Shown: positions 44,393 through 55,031, counted from the first letter of the stretch. The stretch is 63,661 bases of DNA from Megasphaera sp. NM10 (GCF_000417505.1 NZ_APHY01000002.1:1-63661); one strand, 5' to 3'. Notes: generated by a model not told the origin, from the sequence alone. Numbers and translations are program-made.

Positions 44393-45623
44393 CTAGCCTT
44401 TGTAATTTTAATACGAGATTATCATAACCGCGGTCGATGTGGTATAAATAGCCGACTTCCGTTTCCCCTTCGGCGACGAGGCCAGCCAGGACTAAGGCAG
44501 CACCGGCCCGCAGGTCCGTCGCATTGACAGAGGCCCCTTTGAGCTTGGGGACGCCTTCGACGATGGCGCTGCGGCCTTCGATGCGGATCTTGGCACCCAT
44601 GCGCTTGAATTCGTCGACGTGCATGAAGCGGTTTTCAAAGACCGTTTCGGTGACGACACTCGTCCCCTGGCAGATAGTCGTCAGGGCCATGAACTGGGCC
44701 TGCATGTCTGTCGGGAAACCGGGATAAGGCAGGGTCTTGATATCGGCCGGGCGAAGCGGTTCATGGCCGATGACGCGGATGCCGTCGATTTCTTCCTGGA
44801 CTTCGGCGCCGACTTCTTTCAATTTGGAAATGAGGGGCTTCAAGTGTTCCGAAATGGCATTCTCTACGAAGACATTGCCCTGGGTCATGGCCGCGCCGAC
44901 CATGAAAGTACCCGCTTCGATGCGGTCGGGGATGACGGCGTGATTGGCGCCATGCAGTTCCTTGACGCCTTCGATGCGGATGACGTTGGTGCCGGCACCG
45001 CGGATGTTGGCGCCCATACTGTTGAGGTACGTTGCCAAATCGACGATTTCCGGTTCTTCTGCGGCATTTTCCAGGACCGTCTTACCGTCGGCCATGGATG
45101 CAGCCATGAGGATATTTTCCGTAGCGCCGACGCTGGGGAAATCGAGATAGATCTGAGCCCCTTTGAGGCCATTCGGTGCCGTCGCTTCGATGTCTCCGTT
45201 TTCCAGGTTGATGACGGCTCCCATGGCTTCAAAAGCCTTGAGGTGCAGGTCGATAGGACGGGCACCGATGGAGCAGCCGCCGGGCAGGGAAATCTGGGCC
45301 CTCCCCTTGCGGGCCAGTAAAGGTCCCATAACCAAAAAAGATGCACGCATACGGCGCACTAAATCATACGGAGCCGTTGTCGATGTCAGCTCATGGGCAT
45401 CGATGACCAGTGTATCTCTTTCAGGATGTTCTATATGAACGCCGAGGGACGCGATGACGTCACAGACGGTATGTACGTCGGCTAATTTCGGGATTTCTGT
45501 CAAAGTACTCTGCGTCGTTCCCAGCATAGATGCGACAATGATAGGCAGCACGGCATTTTTAGCCCCGCTGACGCGAACCGTACCCTGTAAGGGCTTTCCA
45601 CCATGAATAACAAGTTTCTCCAA
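44349..45623 (-). CDS. murA: UDP-N-acetylglucosamine 1-carboxyvinyltransferase
   Basis: MurA catalyses the first committed step of peptidoglycan synthesis, transferring enolpyruvate from PEP to UDP-GlcNAc. The 424-residue protein shows [21 protein letters not shown] at the N-terminus (the K and N of the SGAKNA motif bind substrate), the catalytic loop [11 protein letters not shown] with Cys near 117 (the fosfomycin target in the family), and a [17 protein letters not shown] block. The last 15 codons overlap the mreB frame. Upstream are a small hairpin and a possible -10 box, then the terminator of glpX. Confidence 0.95.
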   Translation of the reverse strand: MEKLVIHGGKPLQGTVRVSGAKNAVLPIIVASMLGTTQSTLTEIPKLADVHTVCDVIASLGVHIEHPERDTLVIDAHELTSTTAPYDLVRRMRASFLVMGPLLARKGRAQISLPGGCSIGARPIDLHLKAFEAMGAVINLENGDIEATAPNGLKGAQIYLDFPSVGATENILMAASMADGKTVLENAAEEPEIVDLATYLNSMGANIRGAGTNVIRIEGVKELHGANHAVIPDRIEAGTFMVGAAMTQGNVFVENAISEHLKPLISKLKEVGAEVQEEIDGIRVIGHEPLRPADIKTLPYPGFPTDMQAQFMALTTICQGTSVVTETVFENRFMHVDEFKRMGAKIRIEGRSAIVEGVPKLKGASVNATDLRAGAALVLAGLVAEGETEVGYLYHIDRGYDNLVLKLQRLGADIVRVNIEEEEN

Positions 45624-45742
45624 TTCTGGTGCCTCCTAATACTATTCGAGTAGTTTATTCTAAATGGCCAAAAGGCAATGGCGCCTAAGGTGCCATTATG
45701 AGCATATAATTACTATCAAGTCATTGTACCATAAAAGGGAAG

Positions 45743-45782
45743 AAAAAAAAAAGGGCTTGTCGCCGTGCGATAAGCCCTTTTT
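45743..45782 (-). terminator. Intrinsic terminator after glpX
   Basis: The stem aagggctt/aagccctt with loop gtcgccgtgcgat is flanked by a long A run and a T5 run. It is about 185 bp after the glpX stop, separated by a repeat block. Confidence 0.8.
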
Positions 45783-45783
45783 A

Positions 45784-45967
45784 CGTTCTCCCAATCCGGA
45801 AAATCACTCATATTCCGGAGCGGGCTTGCCACGTGCAAGCCCCTACAGACGAAATCACTCGGAAATTTTTCTTCAACCTACAAGCGGGACGCTAACTGCT
45901 GACCGCTAGCTGCTGACCGCTAGCTGCTGACGGCTGACAGCAACCTGCGGCCTGCGAACTACGGCTT
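45784..45967. repeat. Palindrome plus exact heptamer array abutting the glpX stop codon
   Basis: A 'ccacgtg' palindrome with gcttg/caagc arms lies at 45820-45847, flanked by a repeated attccgga/ccggaa motif and the direct repeat aaatcact. From 45891 to 45967 are exactly eleven 7-bp units: GCTAACT, GCTGACC, GCTAGCT, GCTGACC, GCTAGCT, GCTGACG, GCTGACA, GCAACCT, GCGGCCT, GCGAACT, ACGGCTT. The next base is the first of the glpX stop codon on the minus strand. Confidence 0.85.
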
Positions 45968-46933
45968 TTACAAATGAATACTCCATTTGGCCTTCTTGTC
46001 GAAGCGGTGGAACGTGTCGATGAAGCGGATCGTGCCGCTCTTGTAGCGCATGACGACGGACATGGTGCGGGCGCCGCCGCCAAAGTACTGGACGCCTCGC
46101 ATCATGGGCGTATCGGTAATGGCCGTCGCCGAGAAGATGCAGTCGTCGCCTTTGACCAGGTCGTCGAGGGTCATGACGCGGTTGATGTCATCAATGCCCA
46201 TTTCCCAGCAGCGCTTCCGTTCTTCGTCGGTATAGGGAATGAGGCGGGCCTGCATATCGCCGCCCAGGCATTTCAGGGCCGCTGCAGCCAGGACGCCTTC
46301 CGGAGCGCCGCCGATGCCCATGAGGACGTGGACGCCGGACCCTTCGATACCGGCGTCGACAGCCGGCGAGACGTCACCGTCCGTGATGAGCTTGATGCGG
46401 GCGCCGGCACTGCGGCATTCGTCGATGATTTCCTGATGGCGCGGCCGGTCGAGGATGACGACGGTCAGATCGTCGATGCCTCGTTCCAGGCCTTCGGCGA
46501 TGCGGCGCAGGTTTTCCTGAACGGGCTGGGTCAGGTCGATGCGGCCTTTGGCCCGCGGTCCGACACAGAGCTTTTCCATGTACATGTCCGGAGCGTGGAG
46601 CAAGTTCCCCTTGCGGGCGATGGCCATGACGGCAATGGACCCATCCTGGCCTTTCGCCGTCAGGTTCGTCCCTTCCAGCGGGTCGACGGCGATATCGACT
46701 TCCGTGCCGCCGGCGCCGACTTTTTCACCGATATAGAGCATCGGCGCTTCGTCCATTTCGCCTTCGCCGATGACGACAGTCCCATCAATAGGAACCGTCG
46801 ATAAAATCGAATGCATCCCATCGACAGCCAACTGGTCAGCGCCCATCTTGTCGCCCTTCCCCATGAGGCGGCCAGCCTTGACGGCAGCCGTTTCGGTAAC
46901 GCGGACAAATTCCAAGGTCAATACGCGATCCAT
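45968..46933 (-). CDS. glpX: Fructose-1,6-bisphosphatase, class II
   Basis: This gluconeogenic enzyme hydrolyses fructose 1,6-bisphosphate. The 321-residue protein has the class II metal motifs: GRLMGKGDKMGADQLAVDGM, TVVIGEGEMDEAPMLYIGE (the acidic metal ligands) and DIAVDPLEGTNLTAKGQDGS (DPxEGT). The C-terminal VLMGIGGAPEGVLAAAALK block is also typical. It has its own promoter overlapping the U-tract of the serS terminator and ends in a repeat block. Confidence 0.94.
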   Translation of the reverse strand: MDRVLTLEFVRVTETAAVKAGRLMGKGDKMGADQLAVDGMHSILSTVPIDGTVVIGEGEMDEAPMLYIGEKVGAGGTEVDIAVDPLEGTNLTAKGQDGSIAVMAIARKGNLLHAPDMYMEKLCVGPRAKGRIDLTQPVQENLRRIAEGLERGIDDLTVVILDRPRHQEIIDECRSAGARIKLITDGDVSPAVDAGIEGSGVHVLMGIGGAPEGVLAAAALKCLGGDMQARLIPYTDEERKRCWEMGIDDINRVMTLDDLVKGDDCIFSATAITDTPMMRGVQYFGGGARTMSVVMRYKSGTIRFIDTFHRFDKKAKWSIHL

Positions 46934-46967
46934 AGTGAACCTCCTATCTAAAAATAATTGAAATACA

Positions 46968-46996
46968 TATATAGTATTACTTCTAGACAGAGTAAA
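46968..46996 (-). promoter_or_regulatory. Promoter of glpX
   Basis: On the minus strand TTTACT (46991-46996) and TATATA (46968-46973) are 17 bp apart. The -35 box overlaps the T-run of the terminator just upstream, so serS termination and glpX initiation share DNA. Confidence 0.55.
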
Positions 46997-47026
46997 AAAA
47001 CTCCTGCCTCGGGGCAGGAGTTTTTT
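46994..47026 (-). terminator. Intrinsic terminator after serS
   Basis: A compact stem actcctgcc/ggcaggagt with a short loop is flanked by A7 and T6 runs. A repeat block of about 220 bp lies between it and the serS stop codon. Confidence 0.9.
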
Positions 47027-47035
47027 CGTTCATCG

Positions 47036-47254
47036 TTTATCGCAGGCGAACGCCTTTTTCGAGTTTGAAGTTTGCAGTTTTTAGTTTGCAGCAAATGGTA
47101 AAAAATTTAAAGCCAGCTCTACAAACTCTGTACTACAAACTATAAAGTAAAAGGGACCGTGTATGATGGCAAAATTTTTCGTGCGACAGCCCCCTACGAA
47201 CGCGACCGGCGGCCTGCGAATGCGAACTGCGGGACGCCCTTTGGGCGTCCCCTA
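47036..47254. repeat. Composite repeat block in the serS 3' UTR
   Basis: It contains a small ggcg/cgcc hairpin with T-run (47046-47058), an AT-rich element related to that at 22.4 kb (aagtttgcagtttttagt, aaatggtaaaaaatttaaa, tctacaaact) and the tail gatggcaaaatttttcgtgcg, shared with 58.28 kb. Then come 7-bp-like units (GCGACCG, GCGGCCT, GCGAATG, GCGAACT) and the hairpin gggacgccc-ttt-gggcgtccc (47230-47250). Its final ctac touches the serS stop codon. Confidence 0.75.
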
Positions 47255-48589
<1,335 letters not shown>

Positions 48590-48609
<20 letters not shown>

Positions 48610-49234
48610 TACCGCTGAACAAATACCCCATATGATTCGTAGAATTGAGCAGGACCAGGCGCCATACGCCGTCCTGACATTCCAAGACGTTGATACACGT
48701 ATTATCCTGTTTAATCTGCCAGAAATGGCTCATATCCAGGCCCAGGACATCGCAGATGATGGCCTTGTTGACGGCGTCATGAGCGGCGACGAGGACCGTC
48801 TTGCCGTCGTACTTCCGGACGTAATCATCAAAGGCAGCGCGGGCGCGGACGCGGACATCTTCCAGGGATTCGCCGCCCTGGCCGGGCATGGTCACCGTAT
48901 GAGGCTGTGTATGCCAGCGGTGGAATTCTTCAGGATACTTGGCTTCGATTTCATCGGCCAGCTTCCCTTCCCAATCGCCGTGGTTGATTTCCAGGAGCCT
49001 GTCGTCCTTGAGGACCGGCAGGTCGTGGAGGTCCGCACAGAAAGAGCAGGTCATGTACGACCGTTCGAGGGGGCTGGAAATGGCTACGTCGATGGGCGTA
49101 TCCTTCAGGCCTTCGGCGACCATATGGCCCTGGCGGAGGCCCCGTTCACTCAGGTGCGTGTCTTCCTGGCCCTGGTAACGGCCTTCAATATTCCATTGTG
49201 TTTCGCCGTGGCGAATGAGTATGATGCGTACCAT
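48590..49234 (-). CDS. Histidine phosphatase superfamily protein, likely phosphoserine phosphatase
   Basis: The 214-residue protein starts with VRIILIRHGETQWN (phosphate-accepting H9 with R8 and E11 of the RHGE box) and has the distal VLVAAHDAVNKAI block with the second catalytic His. Such proteins act as phosphoglycerate mutases, cobalamin or sugar phosphatases, or phosphoserine phosphatases. It is the third gene of a serC-serA unit under T-box control, and no SerB-type phosphatase is encoded nearby. Completing serine synthesis is therefore the best guess (inference). The start follows GGGGGAAA. Confidence 0.75.
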
Positions 49235-49246
49235 AGTTTCCCCCTG

Positions 49247-50839
49247 TTAGTGAATATCGCAGTGAATGAGCTTCATATCGAGGATGCCGTTGATCGAGCG
49301 GAGCTTGACCATGATGTCGTTGGGGATGTCATCCTGGACGGCAATGGCCATGATGTTGTTGCCCGATTTGGTCATGCGGCCGACCTGCATGCCCATGATG
49401 TTGATATGAGCCTGGCCGAGGATAGTCGAAATCTGACCGATCATGTTCGGCTGGTCGACGTGCGGTACCAGGAGCAGGTAGCCTTTGGGCGTGAAGTCGA
49501 CGCGGTATTCATCGATCTGGACGATTTTGGCTTCCGTCCCGTTGAACAAGACACCGACGATGGCGTGTTCGCCCTTATTGGTGCGGACCCGGACAGTGAC
49601 GGAGTTGACGAAATAGCCATTAGACTGGCTGTTTATTTCTTTGATGGCAATGTGGCGCGTCTTGGCGACTTCGGCGGCATTGACGTAGTTGACCGATTCC
49701 TGGAGGATCGGATTGAGGGCTCCTTTGAGGACGGCCGTCGTCAGCAGGCGCGTTTCCGTATCGGCCAGTTCGCCCGTGTATTCGACTTCGATTTCCTTCA
49801 TCGGCGCATCGGCCAGGTAAACGGCCAGGTTGCCCATGCGTTCCATGAGGTCGAAATAAGGATGGATGACATTGTAGACATTGGGCGGTACAGGAGCCAT
49901 GTTGACGGCTGTAGCGACGGGTTCGCCTTTCAGGGCTTCCATGACGCCTTCGGCGACGTCGACGGAAACGCCGATCTGAGCTTCGACAGTCGAAGCGCCG
50001 AGGTGCGGCGTAATGACGACGTTATCCATGCCCAGGAAGGGGTTGATGTCCTTGGTCAGCGGTTCCGTCGGGAAGACGTCGATAGCGGCGCCGGCGACGT
50101 GGCCGCTCTTGAGGGCTTCAGCCAGTGCATAGATATCGAGGACCGCCCCGCGGGATACGTTGATGACCCGGACGCCGTCTTTCATCTTGGCGATTTCTTC
50201 CTTGCCGATGAGGCCCCGCGTTTCTTTGGTCAGCGGCGTATGCATGGTGATGTAGTCCGACCGCTTGAAGAGCGTATCCAAGTCGACTTGTTCGACGCCG
50301 AGCTGTTTGAACCGTTCTTCCGGGATGTACGGGTCATAGCCGATGGTCTTCATTTCCATAGCCTGCATGCGTTTGGCAATGCGCGAACCGATGCGGCCGA
50401 CGCCGATGATGCCGATGGTCTTGTTCTGGAGCTGGATACCCGTAAAGGTCTTGCGGTCCCAGTTGCCGGCCATGAGCGAATTGTGGGCCTGCGGGATGTG
50501 GCGGGTAATGGCCATGATCATGGCGCAGGTATGTTCCGTAGCGGCCAGGGTGTTGGACGTCGGCGTATTGACGACGACGATGCCCCGTACCGTCGCACTC
50601 TTCAAGTCGATGCTGTCGACGCCGACACCGGCACGGCCGATGACCTTCAATTTCGTAGCCGCTTCGATGACCTTTTCCGTGACGTGGGTCATGGAACGGG
50701 TAATGAGGCCGTCGTATTCGCCGATGCAGTCGATGAGGCCCTGTTCATCGAGGTTCTTCTTCACATCTACTTCATATCCATTTTCGCGTAAGAGATCTAC
50801 GCCTTTCATCGATACGTCATCGCTGACTAAAATCTTCAT
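49247..50839 (-). CDS. serA: D-3-phosphoglycerate dehydrogenase
   Basis: SerA oxidises 3-phosphoglycerate to 3-phosphohydroxypyruvate, the first serine step. The 530-residue long form has the substrate domain (MKILVSDDVSMKGVDLL), NAD-binding GVGRIGSRIAKR near 148, catalytic His in TPHLGAST near 280, an intervening ASB domain and a C-terminal ACT domain (YLLLVPHVDQPNMIGQISTILG) that may bind serine for feedback control. It sits 24 bp after serC and 12 bp before the phosphatase gene. Confidence 0.96.
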   Translation of the reverse strand: MKILVSDDVSMKGVDLLRENGYEVDVKKNLDEQGLIDCIGEYDGLITRSMTHVTEKVIEAATKLKVIGRAGVGVDSIDLKSATVRGIVVVNTPTSNTLAATEHTCAMIMAITRHIPQAHNSLMAGNWDRKTFTGIQLQNKTIGIIGVGRIGSRIAKRMQAMEMKTIGYDPYIPEERFKQLGVEQVDLDTLFKRSDYITMHTPLTKETRGLIGKEEIAKMKDGVRVINVSRGAVLDIYALAEALKSGHVAGAAIDVFPTEPLTKDINPFLGMDNVVITPHLGASTVEAQIGVSVDVAEGVMEALKGEPVATAVNMAPVPPNVYNVIHPYFDLMERMGNLAVYLADAPMKEIEVEYTGELADTETRLLTTAVLKGALNPILQESVNYVNAAEVAKTRHIAIKEINSQSNGYFVNSVTVRVRTNKGEHAIVGVLFNGTEAKIVQIDEYRVDFTPKGYLLLVPHVDQPNMIGQISTILGQAHINIMGMQVGRMTKSGNNIMAIAVQDDIPNDIMVKLRSINGILDMKLIHCDIH

Positions 50840-50863
50840 TTTCTTCTCCCCCTATGTAATACA

Positions 50864-51937
50864 TTAATGTTTTTTCTGGAACGCTTTCATGAAATCGGCC
50901 AGAGCCTGGCAGCCTTCTTCGGTAACGGCATTGTAAATCGATGCCCGGCAGCCGCCGATGGAACGGTGCCCCTTGACACCGATGAGGTCGTGATCAGCCG
51001 CTTCAGCGACGAACTGGGCTTCCAGTTCCTTCGTCGGCAGGTTGAAGGTGACATTCATGAGGCTGCGCGAATCTACGCGGGCATGGCCGCGGTAGAAGCC
51101 GTTGCTGTCGTCGATGACACCGTAGACGATAGCCGCTTTCTTCTTATTTCGTTCATGCATGGCAGCCAGTCCGCCGTTATCGTCGAGCCAGTGGGCCACT
51201 TTATTGACGAAATAAATGTTGAAGACCGGCGGCGTATTGTACGTCGAATCGCGGTCGACATAGGTCTTGTACTGCAGCATGAGCGGCAAATCACGGCAGA
51301 CCTTCTTCAGCAAGTCGTCCTTGATGATGGCCACGACGACGCCGGCCGGGCCGACATTCTTCTGGACACCGGCATAGATGAAATCGAAATTCTTCACATC
51401 GACCGGACGGCTGAGGAAATCGCTGGACATATCACAGAACAAGGGAACGTCGAAAGACGGGAAATCATGCCATTCCGTCCCATGGATGGTATTGTTCGAT
51501 GTCATGTAAATATAGTCCGTGTCGGGCTTGACGACGAAACGGTCTGCCTTGGGGATGTACGTAAAGCCATCAGCTTTGCTCGAAGCGACTTCATACGTTT
51601 CCCCGTAGAAGGAAGCGGCTTCCATGGCCTTATTGGACCATACCCCAGTATTCAGATAACCGCCGCGCTTCTTGAGGAAATTTGCTGCATGCATGACGAA
51701 CTGCATACTGCCGCCGCCCTGGATGAAGACGATATGATAATCATCTGGAACAGCCAGGAGCTTCTTCAGCGTCGCTACCGTGTCATCCTGCATTTCCTGA
51801 TAGGCAGCACTGCGATGACTGATTTCGACGATGCTCATCCCCGTGTGATTGAAATCGAGGAATTCATCCTGAACTTCCTTGAGGACTTCCAAAGGCATTG
51901 CCGATGGACCTGCATTGAAATTGTACACTCTCTTCAT
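50864..51937 (-). CDS. serC: Phosphoserine aminotransferase
   Basis: SerC converts 3-phosphohydroxypyruvate to phosphoserine with PLP. The protein of 357 residues begins YNFNAGPSAMPLEVLKE, the standard SerC start, with the cofactor lysine in FIYAGVQKNVGPAG near 196 and HRSIGGCRASIYNAVT near the C-terminus. The ATG at 51937 follows AGAGGTGG; the open frame continues into the T-box leader, but there is no ribosome site upstream. It is first of the T-box-controlled serine operon. Confidence 0.95.
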   Translation of the reverse strand: MKRVYNFNAGPSAMPLEVLKEVQDEFLDFNHTGMSIVEISHRSAAYQEMQDDTVATLKKLLAVPDDYHIVFIQGGGSMQFVMHAANFLKKRGGYLNTGVWSNKAMEAASFYGETYEVASSKADGFTYIPKADRFVVKPDTDYIYMTSNNTIHGTEWHDFPSFDVPLFCDMSSDFLSRPVDVKNFDFIYAGVQKNVGPAGVVVAIIKDDLLKKVCRDLPLMLQYKTYVDRDSTYNTPPVFNIYFVNKVAHWLDDNGGLAAMHERNKKKAAIVYGVIDDSNGFYRGHARVDSRSLMNVTFNLPTKELEAQFVAEAADHDLIGVKGHRSIGGCRASIYNAVTEEGCQALADFMKAFQKKH

Positions 51938-51984
51938 ATTTCCACCTCTTACTGCGCGAAGACCGCAGGGAAAGTCTTCTGCCA

Positions 51985-52212
51985 TACCAATAAAAAAACT
52001 CCCGTCCCATCAAAGGGACGAGAGTCGATATTCCCGCGTTGCCACCCAACTTGCCTTTCGGCCAACTTGTACCGCTATATCGGGCGTACCCGTCAAATTC
52101 ATCATTTGCAGCTCCAGAGCGGAACGCCTTACAGCCCTGCTGCCTCGCACCACCCGGCAGTTCTCTGAAAGGACCCATAATTTGCTTCTCCTTCATCGCC
52201 TTCTGTAAAATT
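51985..52212 (-). promoter_or_regulatory. T-box leader of the serC-serA operon
   Basis: The minus strand contains the T-box core GGGTGGCAACGCGGG (52033-52047), which pairs with the end of uncharged tRNA. Upstream is a stem I region including AGAGAACTGCCGGG and GCGAGGCAGC; downstream is a strong terminator (51993-52026: ctcccgtccc/gggacgagag, T7) that competes with the antiterminator. An AGC triplet (52111-52113) on the 3' side of stem I would specify serine, as expected for serC-serA; this assignment is tentative. Low charged tRNA-Ser should turn the operon on. Confidence 0.9.
51993..52026 (-). terminator. T-box conditional terminator
   Basis: The stem ctctcgtccc/gggacgggag is followed by T7 on the minus strand, overlapping the end of the T-box region. 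Together with the T-box core it forms the two alternative folds of this riboswitch class. Confidence 0.85.
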
Positions 52213-52218
52213 ACGTTT

Positions 52219-52247
52219 ATTATAAACACAAACGCCCTGCCTGTCAA
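52219..52247 (-). promoter_or_regulatory. Promoter of the serC-serA operon
   Basis: On the minus strand a perfect TTGACA (52242-52247), 17-bp spacer and perfect TATAAT (52219-52224). Transcription should start near 52212 and read through the T-box. Confidence 0.85.
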
Positions 52248-52259
52248 GACAAATTTTAA

Positions 52260-52716
52260 CAGGATCATCCCCCAACAGCCGTAGGTGCGTGCTCGTAGCC
52301 GATAAATCAGCCCATCATCCTGCCATGGGCTATCACTATCAGTCTCCAGCGGGTCGCCCACGTGGCGACCCCTACAGTCCGGATTGCCCATTTCCTAAAA
52401 GCCAGCGTCAGCCAGTGGCACGACTCATTGGCTTTTCCCAATTTTCCACGAGACAGCCCAGAGTCTGATGCCGTCTCTGGGGGGCAGTTGGATTGCCAGG
52501 CCAGCGTCAGCCAGTGGCACGACTCATTGGCTTTTCCAAATCTCCCACAGCCCAGAGTCTGATGCCGTCTCTGGGGGCAGTTGGATTGCGTCAGATTGCC
52601 CCGTTTCTCAAGGAAGACGCCCGCAAGGCGTAGCAGAGCTACGTCGAGGAGCGGCTGACGAAGAGAAACGGGGCAAGATGATGCAAGACGGCTGTCACCA
52701 GAGGCGAAATCAGACG
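52260..52716. repeat. Large non-coding repeat block after nrdJ
   Basis: No credible gene was found in these 457 bp. It holds a 'cccacgtgg' palindrome with gtcg/cgac arms (52349-52377), two tandem copies of a 99-bp unit (52401-52499 and 52500-52589), each with a cagag/ctctg hairpin, and a long inverted repeat with arms ttgccccgtttctc/gagaaacggggcaa (52597-52676). Short related motifs (ggattgcc) recur between modules. No intrinsic terminator for nrdJ with a T-run was seen. Confidence 0.75.
52401..52589. repeat. 99-bp tandem duplication
   Basis: The segment beginning gccagcgtcagccagtggca at 52401 is repeated at 52500 with about 90% identity, including gtctgatgccgtctctgggg. The copies differ by small indels in the middle (attttccacgaga versus aatctccca), so the duplication is not brand new. 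Confidence 0.85.
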
Positions 52717-54999
52717 CTAATTACATTTACTCCAGCCGCAGTTTTTGCAGGTGTTGCAGCCGCCTTCAAAGACTAAGGGTTCGCCGCACTGGGGGCAGAG
52801 CATGCTTTCGGCTGTGACCTTCTTTTCAGCTTTCGGCCGGACCGGCGTCTTTTTGACTGGCGTATGGCCGCTGGCGACGGATGCCGTCTGATGCAGTTCT
52901 TCCTGGACTTCATCGAACATTTCCAGCAGGGCGTTGCCGACCGTCATGGGGCAGCACGAACCGCGGCTGGTATCGCCGCGCGTCGCCCGGCGCACCGAAT
53001 AGGACGGGCAGTTGCCTGTCGAATTGAGCTGGTCGACGATGGTATAGATATCGATGCCGGCGCGGGCACTGATGGAAATCATGCGCGACAAGCCGATCAT
53101 AAAGTTGTTGCAGCCGCCTGTCGAGCCCTTGCTGAGGTATGTTTCCAGGAGAGCCCCTGTCTGGGGATCGAAGAAAGCCATGCAGTGCAGGCTGCCGCAA
53201 CCCGTGATGAGTTTACGTTTCTTGCCGATGACGTTGTCGTCGATGCTGACGATTTCACCGCGTTCCAGGCCTTCACCAGCCGTAGGTACACGTTTTTCTT
53301 CTTCATGGGTCGTCAGGATACCGGCCCGCTTGCAGCCGTCGCGGAACAGGGTCAGGCCCTTACAGCCCTTTTCATAGGCCAAGAGGTAGAGGTCTTCCGT
53401 ATCTTCGACGGTAAAGCTGTTGGGCACGTTGACTGTCGAACTGATGGACGCATCGATGTGCTGCTGCCAGGCTGCCTGCATTTCGACGCGTTCATGATAA
53501 TCCAGGGTCAGGGCCGTGACGAAGTATTCCGGAAGCTGGCCGTCGTCTTTGATGTGGTACTTCTTCATATAGCGTTCGACAATAGGCGTATAGACCTTAT
53601 AATAGACGTCCGTCCCGTGGAGGGATTCCGTCTTGCGTTCATAGAAGTTCGCATAAATCGGTTCGATGCCGCCGGAAATGCCGAGCATCGTCGACAAAGT
53701 CCCCGTCGGGGCGATGGTCAGGAGCTGGGAATTGCGCAGGCCGTATTCCTTGACCAGTTTGGCCGTCGCTTCCGTCGTGTTGGCTTTGAAATAAGGCGTA
53801 CTCATGATTTCATCGATATGGCATTTTTCGAAGGCACCGCGCTGATGAGCCAGTTCTGCCGACGCAGCGATAGCCGTATCGGCCATGGCAAAGCCGATAT
53901 CATGACAGAAGGCGACGGCGTCTGTGCTGCCATAAGTCAGGCCCATCTGGATGAGCATGTCGCCGAGGCCCATGATGCCCAGGCCGATCTGGCGCCAGGC
54001 TTTGACGCTTTCCCGCTGTTCTTCCAAGGGATGCAGGGGCAGGCCTTCTTCGAGGACATCGTTCAGGGCCCGGACGGCAATGCGGACGCAGCGCTTGAAT
54101 TCATCGAAATCAAAGGTAGCGTTCGGCGTAAAGGGATCGTTGACGAAGTTGGACAGGTTCATGCTGCCCAAGAGACAGGAGCCACCGGCCGGCAACGGTT
54201 CTTCGGCGCAGGGATTGACGCCGGCAAAGGAAAATTCCGGCGTGTGGGCCAGGAGGTTCCACGATTTGATGCGGTCCCAGAACAGGGCGCCCGGTTCGGC
54301 ATAGTCCCAGTTCGTTTCTGCGACCAGGCGGAAGACGTCGGCTGCATTGACCAGGCTTTCAATGACCTGCCCCGTTTCCTGTCGCTTGAAATGGAGGCGG
54401 AACTGTTTGTGTTCCTTGACGGCTTCCATGAATTGATTGCTCAGGCGGATGGAAATATTGGCCTTAGTCACCTTATTGAGGTCCGTCTTGAGCTTGATGA
54501 AATCCAGGACATCAGGATGGGCACAGTCGATGGAAATCATCAAGGCCCCGCGGCGGCCGTTCTGGCCGATCAGTTCCGTGACCAGGGAATAGAGGGTCAT
54601 AAAGGAAATAGAACCGCTCGTTTCTTTGGCCGCGTTGTTGATGCGCGCCCCTTTCGGACTCAAGCGGGAAATATCGATGCCGCAGCCACCGCCGTAGCTG
54701 TAGGTCCGGGCCAATTTCCCGGCCCGGTCGAAGATGCTTTCGATGCTGTCTTCCGGCGGCGTCATGACGTAACAGTTGGACAAGGTAATCTTCTTGCCTT
54801 CATATTCCAGTCCCCGGTTGGCCAGGATGCGGCCGCCAAAGAGAAATTTCTTGGTTTTGATCAAATCGGCGACTTCTTCATCGCCGCCACTGATGCGGCC
54901 GACCCAATGGTCAAAGGTTTCGCCGTTATCGCAATATTTATTCTTCCAAATATCCAGGCCGAGCTGATTCTCTGCACCGAGCCATTCTTGTTCGTTCAT
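52717..54999 (-). CDS. nrdJ: Adenosylcobalamin-dependent ribonucleoside-diphosphate reductase (class II)
   Basis: Class II reductases make deoxyribonucleotides with B12 and without oxygen, suiting an anaerobe. The 760-residue protein has the substrate-site block GVNPCAEEPLPAGGSC near 258-273 (catalytic Cys and Glu of NPCAE), FDRAGKLARTYSYGGGCGID near the N-terminus, and TIAPTGTLSTMLGISGGIEP late in the barrel. The C-terminus ends in a four-Cys pair (CPQCGEPLVFEGGCNTCKNCGW) that probably passes electrons or binds zinc. A perfect 38-bp palindrome lies right after its transcription start. No cobalamin riboswitch was found. Confidence 0.95.
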   Translation of the reverse strand: MNEQEWLGAENQLGLDIWKNKYCDNGETFDHWVGRISGGDEEVADLIKTKKFLFGGRILANRGLEYEGKKITLSNCYVMTPPEDSIESIFDRAGKLARTYSYGGGCGIDISRLSPKGARINNAAKETSGSISFMTLYSLVTELIGQNGRRGALMISIDCAHPDVLDFIKLKTDLNKVTKANISIRLSNQFMEAVKEHKQFRLHFKRQETGQVIESLVNAADVFRLVAETNWDYAEPGALFWDRIKSWNLLAHTPEFSFAGVNPCAEEPLPAGGSCLLGSMNLSNFVNDPFTPNATFDFDEFKRCVRIAVRALNDVLEEGLPLHPLEEQRESVKAWRQIGLGIMGLGDMLIQMGLTYGSTDAVAFCHDIGFAMADTAIAASAELAHQRGAFEKCHIDEIMSTPYFKANTTEATAKLVKEYGLRNSQLLTIAPTGTLSTMLGISGGIEPIYANFYERKTESLHGTDVYYKVYTPIVERYMKKYHIKDDGQLPEYFVTALTLDYHERVEMQAAWQQHIDASISSTVNVPNSFTVEDTEDLYLLAYEKGCKGLTLFRDGCKRAGILTTHEEEKRVPTAGEGLERGEIVSIDDNVIGKKRKLITGCGSLHCMAFFDPQTGALLETYLSKGSTGGCNNFMIGLSRMISISARAGIDIYTIVDQLNSTGNCPSYSVRRATRGDTSRGSCCPMTVGNALLEMFDEVQEELHQTASVASGHTPVKKTPVRPKAEKKVTAESMLCPQCGEPLVFEGGCNTCKNCGWSKCN

Positions 55000-55031
55000 A
55001 ATCTTCCTCCTCCACTGCGCATAGCAAACGC

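Noticed and set aside
40839-45967. Heptamer arrays considered as CRISPR
   Set aside because: Units are 7 bp, contiguous and without spacers, and no cas genes are present.
51938-52391. Open frame running upstream from serC
   Set aside because: It passes through the T-box, its terminator and the promoter; the serC start at 51937 has a proper ribosome site.
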